A DNA stretch of 23,951 nt, from contig DBTP01000009.1 of NCBI GenBank assembly GCA_002307115.1, positions 1-23,951 on the forward strand, in the 5' to 3' direction. This stretch comes from Fibrobacter sp. UBA1313. Its GTDB lineage: Bacteria > Fibrobacterota > Fibrobacteria > Fibrobacterales > Fibrobacteraceae. Positions 8,205-14,336 of the stretch are shown in pieces. The notes beneath the pieces are model-generated. The model ran no database searches and was not told the DNA's origin. It saw only the letters and a list, made by a program, of their open reading frames with translations. The first letter of the stretch is position 1, and each line of letters begins with the position of its first letter. The translations under genes and the position numbers were made by a program.

Positions 8205-8526
8205 CTACTCAGCCACCCACAGTCGAAAAGCACGCCATCCAAGCCATAGGAATGCAACCGAATGGAAACCAGTAGCCTTTACAGAATCAATGAGCAACTG
8301 CGTTGCATAGATTGACCTGCAAATTTCACAAGGATTTGCCACACCTGTAGTAGTCCACGTATAGGGGGCCTCCAGTATATTCCCCAGATTCCAAGCAGTG
8401 ATCCACTTTTGATAAAACGACGTAGAGCCCACAGTGCGAGTATCATCATGGTTTTCGTTAATGGTATTTTGTGCAAAAGCCATTACAGGGAGGGAGGCAA
8501 ACCAACAAAAAAAGAAGTCTTTTCAT
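8205..8526 (-). pseudogene. Decayed 5' fragment of a GH5 cellulase gene
   Basis: ATG at 8526 opens a signal peptide (MKRLLFLLV). A one-base shift then breaks the frame, which continues in another frame as ASLPVMAFA followed by QNTINEN. The next stretch reads KWITAWNLGNILEAP and LLIDSVKATGFHSV, the conserved start of GH5 endoglucanases (WNLGNTLDAP, then the SVRIP strand). At that strand a second shift moves the expected IPMAW into another frame, and a stop follows at 8207-8205. No GH5 acid/base or nucleophile region is present in the window, so about 85% of a normal catalytic domain is missing. It sits upstream of GH30 in the same orientation and looks like the remains of another fibre-degrading gene of this locus. 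Confidence 0.75.
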
Positions 8527-8734
8527 ACAAAAGCCTCTAGTGTAGAGATGGATTCGTTTCTGGCTAAAGGGTCCACCTCTAAAAATTGCTTTGCGGGAAT
8601 GAAATCGAACGAGATCATTATCGCGATACTCGGCTTGAACGCTCTTCGCCACTTTGAATGACTTCGCCGTACTCTAAACAGCTCAGATAAATTCTACCGT
8701 TATGGACGTCAATACTTACTCGACCGAGGTAAAA

Positions 8735-9526
8735 ATGAAAGTCGCCTGTTTCACAGTGGCCTGTATGGATTACTTTCCACAGCAAAAAAAGTACTTTGCA
8801 GGGGGCAATGCTCTGAATCAATCCATTCGGTTTAAGCGATTAGGTAATGAGACCGCTTTTATTGGAGCTGTTGGCACTGATGCTGCGGGAAAGAATATTG
8901 AAAAGTTATTGAAGAAAAATCAAGTGGACGTCTCGCATCTCTACCTACTCGCGGGAATAACGGCCTGTAATCAAATCATGAATGATGAGAAGGGCGAACG
9001 TTTTGGCGTGGAAGGCGCATGGAAAAATGGGGTTTACGGAGACTTTGTACTTAGTGAATTCGATTGGCAATTTATCAAAACATACGAAGTGTGGTCTACC
9101 CACGCCACTGGCGGAAATTATGAAGCCTCCATTCAGCAAAAAAACAAAAATAATTTTCTCGTTGTCGATTACCTTCATTTTGATACTTATGAACTTTTAG
9201 AAATAGGAAAAGGAAAAGTGGATATCGCTTATTTTGGCGGTACGGAAAATCAATACGAAGAGTTGCTTCGATTTTCGAAAGAGTTTCAATCTTTGATTGT
9301 ATTAACTTGTGGATCGGGGGGGAGTTACGCCTTTGAAAAGGGAATCCCCCATTTTCAAAAAGCGTTGCCCGTAGATAAAGTTATCGATACCACAGGCTGT
9401 GGCGATGCTTACCAAGCGGGCTTTACCAACGAATTCTATCAATCAAGAGATGTTGAAAAGGCGCTCATCGCTGGGGCTGAAATGGGGCGCATGGCAACAC
9501 AAAATTGGGGTGGCGTCCCTTGGTAG
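8735..9526 (+). CDS. PfkB-family sugar kinase, fructoselysine 6-kinase-like
   Basis: The start ATG at 8735 has GAGG 5 bases upstream (263 aa). The N-terminal GGNALNQS stretch is the PfkB sugar-binding motif. The C-terminal DTTGCGDAYQAGF (218-230) is the second PfkB signature, with D224 as the catalytic base; the usual GAGD is GCGD here. Length and the KVACF...YFAGGNALN pattern look most like FrlD, which phosphorylates fructoselysine at position 6. A ribokinase-like or fructokinase-like role cannot be excluded. The deglycase FrlB that would complete that pathway is not in the window. The gene stands alone on the plus strand, facing away from the xylanase locus, and looks more AT-rich than its neighbours, so it may have been acquired. 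Confidence 0.75.
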   Translation: MKVACFTVACMDYFPQQKKYFAGGNALNQSIRFKRLGNETAFIGAVGTDAAGKNIEKLLKKNQVDVSHLYLLAGITACNQIMNDEKGERFGVEGAWKNGVYGDFVLSEFDWQFIKTYEVWSTHATGGNYEASIQQKNKNNFLVVDYLHFDTYELLEIGKGKVDIAYFGGTENQYEELLRFSKEFQSLIVLTCGSGGSYAFEKGIPHFQKALPVDKVIDTTGCGDAYQAGFTNEFYQSRDVEKALIAGAEMGRMATQNWGGVPW

Positions 9527-10120
9527 AAAAATCGCGCAGTAAGACCCGCACCCAAAACAATGGCAATAGGCAACGATTGTCCCGATACATTGTCCCCCTC
9601 ATCGCACAAACTATTGCCGAAGAATGTCGAGATCTGATTTCCTGTATCCATTCCAAGCAATAAACCGAAGACCCTGCACAAAATAGTGAGCAGATGGATA
9701 AGCGCATTCATCAGGACCGCGCCCTAAATAACCCTAATCCACTCAATAGCAACACACTTTAGCATAATCGTCAACCTCTGCGCAAAGATTTTCGTTTACT
9801 TGCTTTTCTGTATGTATTTTGCGTACATCAAATAATTCTGAAAAATATCCCAACAAAATAATTTTCGTTTTTTCTTTTAGATAAGATTTAATGACTCGAA
9901 TCGACCCAAACGCGGATCTCGCCGTCATCCATTTCGGTAGCGAAACCAGGATGACAAACGAATCACCATTCTGAACCACTACCACATTCACTTGGTGCGG
10001 CACGGACTTTGATTATCTGACATTTAAGTAGTTTGAAGTCCTCAAAACCCTACATTTTTTGTTCTTTTTTGAACAACCGATTAGAAAAAAGCACTTAAAA
10101 CATCTAAAAAACTGTTTTAA
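9527..10120. other. Intergenic region between the sugar kinase and the mod operon
   Basis: These 594 bases hold no gene I can support. A minus-strand frame at 9743-10003 has no family features. A 45-codon plus-strand frame overlapping the kinase stop (ending at about 9662 with ISCIHSKQ) looks mildly protein-like but has no start signal. The last 100 bases are very AT-rich and hold a palindrome (10059-10076), consistent with promoter DNA for the mod operon. Confidence 0.45.
10059..10076. promoter_or_regulatory. Palindrome TTGTTC-T6-GAACAA upstream of the mod operon
   Basis: Perfect 6+6 arms surround six T residues. Its centre lies about 85 bases upstream of the start point predicted from the sigma-54-like promoter, the usual distance for an enhancer-binding activator. 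It does not resemble the classical ModE box. Confidence 0.4.
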
Positions 10121-10125
10121 AAGGG

Positions 10126-10142
10126 GTGGCATGTATTTTGCA
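10126..10142 (+). promoter_or_regulatory. Sigma-54-like -24/-12 promoter of the mod operon
   Basis: The stretch gTGGCATG-N4-TTGCA has GG at 10128-10129 and GC at 10140-10141, separated by exactly the 10 bases that sigma-54 requires. It matches the TGGCACG-N4-TTGCW consensus at all but one fixed position. Transcription would begin near 10153, giving a very short leader before ATG 10160. A competing reading is that AAGGGG (10121-10126) is a ribosome binding site for a five-codon frame at 10131-10148. A TATAAT at 10154-10159 has no -35 partner. Confidence 0.45.
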
Positions 10143-10159
10143 TATTGAACGTTTATAAT

Positions 10160-10576
10160 ATGAATATTTTACCTGCAACCATTTCCCAGTTGAGTATGAA
10201 CGGCAATCTCACTTGGGTGAGGGCCGCTGTTCGGGATTTTATTTTTCAGGTGATTGTTATTGGCAACCCGGAAAATAAGCTTTACCTTAAGGATGGATCT
10301 TCGATCGAACTTCTCTTTAATGAAGCAGAAGTAATTCTCGGTAAAGGCTCTGGTGAAAATATCTGCATTCCCAATCAATTTCCGTGCAAAGTACTTTCCC
10401 TTGCGCAAGGAACCATGTTTACGCAGGTATTTCTTGAGTTAGCGGGTCATACCATTTCGGCTTTGTTACCGAGCGATAGTGGCGAAAGTTTTTCTTTTCA
10501 GGTTGGAGAATCATTACAAATTTACCTGAGGCCCAACGATATTTTTTTACAAGCCGTAGAAAAGGTTCAATCATGA
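10160..10576 (+). CDS. Tandem Mop/TOBE molybdate-binding protein (ModG-like)
   Basis: This 138-aa protein consists of two molbindin (Mop/TOBE) domains. The first opens MNILPATISQL and contains ELLFNEAEVILGKG (about 1-68). The second, from NQFPCKVLSL to YLRPNDIFLQAVE, fills 72-136. Such di-Mop proteins bind molybdate or tungstate at the interfaces of the oligomer and act as cytoplasmic stores or sensors. ATG 10160 is chosen because the domain begins exactly there. TTG at 10145 would add five residues, and neither has a ribosome binding site at normal distance. The stop overlaps the modC start (ATGA), which signals translational coupling. No DNA-binding domain is present, so it is not a full ModE regulator. 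Confidence 0.8.
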   Translation: MNILPATISQLSMNGNLTWVRAAVRDFIFQVIVIGNPENKLYLKDGSSIELLFNEAEVILGKGSGENICIPNQFPCKVLSLAQGTMFTQVFLELAGHTISALLPSDSGESFSFQVGESLQIYLRPNDIFLQAVEKVQS

Positions 10577-11436
10577 TTGAATTCTCGGCAAGAAAAAAGC
10601 TTTTATCTAACAGCGGGGAATTTACACTTTCGCTGGATATTTCGATTCCTGAAGGGGAACTGGTGGCTTTTTTCGGAGCTTCCGGGACAGGAAAGACAAC
10701 ATCGCTGCGAATGATCGCGGGCTTAACAACTCCCGACTGTGGCTACTTACAAGTGAATGGGAATGTGTGGCTCGACTCTGCAAAAAAGGTGCAGCTTCCG
10801 GTGAACCAAAGACCCGTGGGTTTCGTATTTCAGAATTATGCCTTATTTCCCAACATGACAGTACGGGAAAATATTCTCTTTGCCCAGAAGGAAAAAAAAG
10901 AAAAAGAAGTGCAGACACTGCTGGAAGTTTTCGGTCTGGAAGTTTTGCAGCACAGAAAGCCTTCATTGCTATCTGGAGGGCAGCAACAACGGGTGGCTCT
11001 TGCCCGCGCCATTGCCCGTAAGCCTCAATTGTTACTCCTAGATGAACCCTTGTCAGCGCTCGATATGGAAACGCGTACTTCTATTCAGAATGAACTGCGC
11101 ATGATAAACCGTGAATGGGGCATCACGACAATACTGGTGAGTCACGACATCTCCGAAATTTTTCGATTATGCAGTCGCGTTTATTCCTTCAATGGCAACA
11201 CGGTGGAAGACAAAGGCGCACCAGCGAACCTTTTCAACAGCCGCTTGAGTGGCAAAGTGCAGTTCGTGGGAGAAGTACTGGAATGCGTTCAAGAGGATAT
11301 CGTTCGCATTTTAACACTGGTGGTCGGCAACACGCCCGTAAAAGTAGTGGTCCCCGCCACAGAAGGAGATTATGCTCCCGGGGATAAAGTACTTATTGCA
11401 TCCAAAGCTTTTAACCCCATTATTCGCAAATTATGA
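10573..11436 (+). CDS. modC: Molybdate/tungstate ABC transporter ATP-binding protein ModC
   Basis: This 287-aa cytoplasmic ATPase drives the ModB permease. Visible motifs are Walker A GASGTGKTT (35-43), Q-loop FVFQNYALFP, signature LSGGQQQRVALARA (133-146), Walker B LLLLDEPLSALD (153-164) and the switch histidine in ILVSHD. The C-terminal part from about 225 (VQFVGEVLE to VLIASKAFNP) is TOBE-like, as expected for ModC, and could sense the oxyanion. It overlaps the upstream Mop gene by four bases and its own stop lies in TTATGA next to the modA region, so the genes form one operon. The substrate (molybdate or tungstate) is inferred from neighbours. Confidence 0.88.
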   Translation: MIEFSARKKLLSNSGEFTLSLDISIPEGELVAFFGASGTGKTTSLRMIAGLTTPDCGYLQVNGNVWLDSAKKVQLPVNQRPVGFVFQNYALFPNMTVRENILFAQKEKKEKEVQTLLEVFGLEVLQHRKPSLLSGGQQQRVALARAIARKPQLLLLDEPLSALDMETRTSIQNELRMINREWGITTILVSHDISEIFRLCSRVYSFNGNTVEDKGAPANLFNSRLSGKVQFVGEVLECVQEDIVRILTLVVGNTPVKVVVPATEGDYAPGDKVLIASKAFNPIIRKL

Positions 11437-11486
11437 AATCTTTAGTTTCGTTTCACTATGCCTATTTCTATAAAAAAGGAGAACCC

Positions 11487-12245
11487 ATGATTCCCAAAAG
11501 CACAAAAATAAAAACTAGCAGAACCGCTCTCGCTCTGTTCCTGTGGGTCTTTTGCCTAGGAGTTCCGCAAGTATTTGCTGAAGATCTGATGATCGCTGCC
11601 GGGGCCGGATATAAAAAGCCTGTGCAGGAAATTATCGATTCCTTCACCGTGAAAACGGGACTCAAGGTGTCTGCTATTTTCGGGAATCTGCAAATGGTAG
11701 CAAGCCAGGCTAAGGAATCCGGTGAAGTCGCGACAATCATCGGGGATAAGAAATTTCTTAAACAGCTGAATGCCACCGTTTCCTTTTCCAGTTATGCGCC
11801 ACTGGGCAAAGGCATTTTAGTACTCGCGTTTCGCAAAGGACTTGAAATTAAATCGGTCTCCGCTATTCAATTACCAACGGTCAAATCCGTATTTATGCCA
11901 GAAGAAGGCAAAGCCATTTACGGCATTGCAGGCAAAGAAGCGCTGGAGAGTCTTGGCTACCTGAAGACGGTAGCACCCAAACTCACGCAAGTCGCGACCG
12001 TACCGCAAGTCCTTTCCTACCTTCTCACCGGGGAAGCCGATGTCGGTTTCATTAACCTTACAGAAGCCCTTGCTAACAAAGACAAGTTGGGGGGCTTCTT
12101 CGTGGTAGATGCTAAAGCATACAAACCCATTGACATTGTGGCGGGTACGGTAAAAGGTTTTGAAGAAAAACCTGCAAACAAGCAGTTCATTGAATTTTTG
12201 AAAACGCCCACCGTCCAAGCTATCGCTCAGAAACACGGACTTTAA
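11487..12245 (+). CDS. modA: Molybdate/tungstate-binding periplasmic protein, divergent ModA
   Basis: ATG 11487 has the strong site AAAAAAGGAG ahead of it (252 aa). An ATG at 11433 in the same frame overlaps the modC stop but would bury the signal peptide. The N-terminus (MIPKSTKIKTS, then ALALFLWVFCLGVPQVFA) is a clear signal peptide. The mature protein starts EDLMIAAGAGYKKPVQEII, followed by FGNLQMVASQAKESGEV and IIGDKKFL, the layout of ModA-type oxyanion-binding proteins. The usual ASL and SSG ligand loops are altered (AGAGYKKP, GNLQ), a variant seen in ModA-like proteins of some anaerobes as far as I recall. Molybdate, tungstate or a related oxyanion are all possible. Confidence 0.8.
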   Translation: MIPKSTKIKTSRTALALFLWVFCLGVPQVFAEDLMIAAGAGYKKPVQEIIDSFTVKTGLKVSAIFGNLQMVASQAKESGEVATIIGDKKFLKQLNATVSFSSYAPLGKGILVLAFRKGLEIKSVSAIQLPTVKSVFMPEEGKAIYGIAGKEALESLGYLKTVAPKLTQVATVPQVLSYLLTGEADVGFINLTEALANKDKLGGFFVVDAKAYKPIDIVAGTVKGFEEKPANKQFIEFLKTPTVQAIAQKHGL

Positions 12246-12249
12246 TATC

Positions 12250-12972
12250 ATGTTTGATATTCTCACCGGAGCACCACTGCAACTCACCCTGAAGGTCTCG
12301 GCCATCAGTGTACTTTTGCAGTTTCTGGTGGGAATTCCCATGGGGCTTTTTATTGCTGGTCGTAGCAGTCCTCTGCGACGTATTGTCGATATTCTCACCA
12401 CACTGCCCATGATTTTTCCGCCCATGGCTCTCGGTTTTTTTCTGCTTCTGCTGCTCGGAAAAAACGGTCTTTTTGGAGCATTTTTACTTCAGGTTTTTGG
12501 ACTCAGAATGATTTTTACTTTCTGGGGTATCTTATTTGCAGCCTTTATCGTGGGCCTTCCCTTTATGGTAAAAAGCGTCCAAGCAGCTAGGCGCCAAATG
12601 GATGAGACCATCGTAGAAGCGGCAGCCACTCTGGGAAAAAGTCCGATGACCATCCTCCTTCGGGTGATTCTTCCGAATATCCGAGGCGGCGTTATCACCG
12701 GACTGTTGCTTGCTTTTGGGCGTTCCCTCGGAGAAGTGGGCATTAGTTTGATCCTCGGTGGAAACATCATCGGGCGTACGGAAACTCTCTCTCTCGCCAT
12801 CTACAATGCGGTATTTGATGGTGATTTTCAATTAGCCGCGCGACTGTCGATACTTCTATCGCTTCTCGCCATCGCCGTTATTCTTTTGCTTAATGGTACC
12901 CACTACCGATCTTTTTTTCTCAACGTTATTCATCAGAGCCGCTTGCACATGAAGCGTTTCAAAAAGTCATAG
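12250..12972 (+). CDS. modB: Molybdate/tungstate ABC transporter permease ModB
   Basis: This 240-aa integral membrane protein starts four bases after the modA stop (TAATATCATG). Five or six hydrophobic segments are visible, for example VLLQFLVGIPMGLFI, ALGFFLLLLLG and LSILLSLLAIAVILLL. The coupling loop EAAATLGKSPMTILLRVILPN carries the EAA motif that docks on ModC. The run GLLLAFGRSLGEVGISLILGG is highly typical of ModB. It is the last gene of the operon and is followed directly by a hairpin terminator. Confidence 0.9.
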   Translation: MFDILTGAPLQLTLKVSAISVLLQFLVGIPMGLFIAGRSSPLRRIVDILTTLPMIFPPMALGFFLLLLLGKNGLFGAFLLQVFGLRMIFTFWGILFAAFIVGLPFMVKSVQAARRQMDETIVEAAATLGKSPMTILLRVILPNIRGGVITGLLLAFGRSLGEVGISLILGGNIIGRTETLSLAIYNAVFDGDFQLAARLSILLSLLAIAVILLLNGTHYRSFFLNVIHQSRLHMKRFKKS

Positions 12973-13006
12973 GATTCCCTTTAATTATGCAAGGGGATCT
13001 TCTATT
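12973..13006 (+). terminator. Terminator of the mod operon
   Basis: GATTCCCTT (12973-12981) pairs with AAGGGGATC (12991-12999), a nine-bp stem with one G-T pair and a nine-base loop, followed by TTCTATT. It starts at the base after the modB stop. The U tract is interrupted, so efficiency may be moderate. Confidence 0.6.
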
Positions 13007-13213
13007 AAATTCTCAATCCCCCTTTATTATACCGATTCATCATTCTTTCGAAATCCTTGTCCTTCATTTTCCATTTTCAAATAGTTTTCATAAGAACGCC
13101 AATCAATCTCCCCAGTGGCAATCGCCTCAAGCACTGCACAACCTTTCTCATGCGTATGGGAGCAGTCCCTGAATTGAAATTTCTCGACAACGAATTTCTT
13201 TGAATCCTCAATC
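13005..13213 (-). pseudogene. 3' fragment of a second rsgA gene
   Basis: The minus strand encodes FRDCSHTHEKGCAVLEAIAT and RSYENYLKMEN, then in a shifted frame KDKDFERMMNRYNKGGLRI and a stop. These match the last 85 or so residues of the intact RsgA at 19778-20839 (FRDCSHTHEAGCAVLDALAT, RSYESYLKME, KDKDFGRMMKNYNKG). About a dozen codons are deleted with a frameshift between the two parts. The first zinc-site cysteine is changed (KFQFRDC instead of KCRFRDC). A stop codon lies at the upstream end of the match (13216-13214), and no G1-G4 motifs precede it. It is a relic of a diverged paralogue, not a recent copy. Confidence 0.8.
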
Positions 13214-13320
13214 TAGTCATGCCATTTTTTATCAGTGGCGACTTATCCAGGATGTGCATAAAAATGTGAGTCAACCAATCGTCCGAACAAAGAAAATCAA
13301 AACCCAATAAACGCTAAAAT
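13214..13320. other. Short spacer between rsgA fragment and HD-GYP gene
   Basis: About 100 bases with no gene and no clear terminator for the signalling operon. The sequence may contain further, unrecognisable rsgA remains. Confidence 0.3.
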
Positions 13321-14334
13321 TTAATGGTCATAATATTTCAGCATTGTTGCCTTAATTTCATCCAAAATTTTCAAAAAAGCCACCACGATTCCCGGAGAAA
13401 AATGCCGACCATTCTCCTCTTTAATTAGCGCCACCGCCCGATCAAAGTCCCAAGCTTCCTTGTAGGGTCTTTTACTAGTCAAAGCATCAAACACATCCGC
13501 AACCGCAATAATCTGCGCATAAACGTGAATGGAATCTCCGATCAACCCTTCTGGGTAACCGGATCCGTCCCATTTTTCGTGGTGCTGCAACGCGACAATC
13601 TTCGCCGCTTTCAACAGTTCGGACGTATGATCCCCAATAATCCGACCCCCTATTTCGCAGTGAGTCTTGACAACATCAAACTCTTCCTTTGTCAGTCGGC
13701 CCGGTTTTAGAATGATGGCTTCCGGGATGCCAATTTTACCAATATCATGCATGGGAGCCGCATTATAAAGGAGATTCGCATTAACGATATCCATTCCACA
13801 AGCCATGGCGATTTGATAGGCGTATAGGCTCATGCGTTCAATGTGATGCCCGGTTTCACTGTCCTTATATTCTGAAGCGAGACTCAGCCTCTTGATGATC
13901 TCCAGTCGGGTCTGGTTGATTTCACTGGTCTTTTGAGTCACCAAACGCTCCAGTTCTCGGTTCTGATTGCTCAGCGCAAGGTGTGTGCGGAGCCTTGCCT
14001 TGACAATGGACGGGCTGATAGGCTTCGTGACATAATCAACAGCACCAACCTCAAATCCCTTTATTTCATCTACCGTCTGATCCTTGGCGGTGACAAAAAT
14101 CACGGGGATATTCTGAGTGATGGGATTGGCTTTTAACTTCTCACAAACCTCGTAGCCATCCATATCCGGCATCATGATATCCAAAAGAATGATATCCGGT
14201 ACGGTTTTTTCGGCGACTTTCAAAGCCATAAAGCCGCTGACAGCGACCTTAACATAGTATTCGTTTGTTAGCATGCCCTTAAGAACATCAATGTTTTCAG
14301 GGACATCATCCACAACTAGGACAGAATATATCAT
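13321..14334 (-). CDS. Response regulator with HD-GYP domain (c-di-GMP phosphodiesterase type)
   Basis: This 337-aa protein has a receiver domain at 1-120 with acidic pocket DD (9-10), phospho-acceptor D52 in LLDIMMPDMDG and K104 in YVTKP. A coiled linker (about 122-150) leads to an HD-GYP domain with the metal-binding HD pair at 196-197 (MHDIGKIGIP) and the GYP motif in HHEKWDGSGYP (251-261). The family hydrolyses cyclic di-GMP in the cytoplasm, and phosphorylation of D52 would switch activity. It starts two bases after the stop of the hybrid kinase gene (TAACGATG), with GGAGG inside the end of that gene, so it is surely co-translated and is its likely phosphotransfer partner. It is the last gene of the stressosome operon. 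Confidence 0.92.
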   Translation of the reverse strand: MIYSVLVVDDVPENIDVLKGMLTNEYYVKVAVSGFMALKVAEKTVPDIILLDIMMPDMDGYEVCEKLKANPITQNIPVIFVTAKDQTVDEIKGFEVGAVDYVTKPISPSIVKARLRTHLALSNQNRELERLVTQKTSEINQTRLEIIKRLSLASEYKDSETGHHIERMSLYAYQIAMACGMDIVNANLLYNAAPMHDIGKIGIPEAIILKPGRLTKEEFDVVKTHCEIGGRIIGDHTSELLKAAKIVALQHHEKWDGSGYPEGLIGDSIHVYAQIIAVADVFDALTSKRPYKEAWDFDRAVALIKEENGRHFSPGIVVAFLKILDEIKATMLKYYDH

Positions 14335-14336
14335 CG

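Noticed and set aside
9439..9711. Minus-strand frame with hydrophobic stretches at the end of the sugar kinase
   Set aside because: It overlaps the conserved 3' end of the kinase on the other strand and has no independent support.
9743..10003. 86-codon minus-strand frame before the mod operon
   Set aside because: No known family, no start signal, and it runs towards the promoter region. It is treated as non-coding.
10131..10148. Five-codon frame after AAGGGG ahead of the Mop gene
   Set aside because: Too short to call as a gene. The same bases fit a sigma-54 promoter, so it is kept only as an alternative reading.
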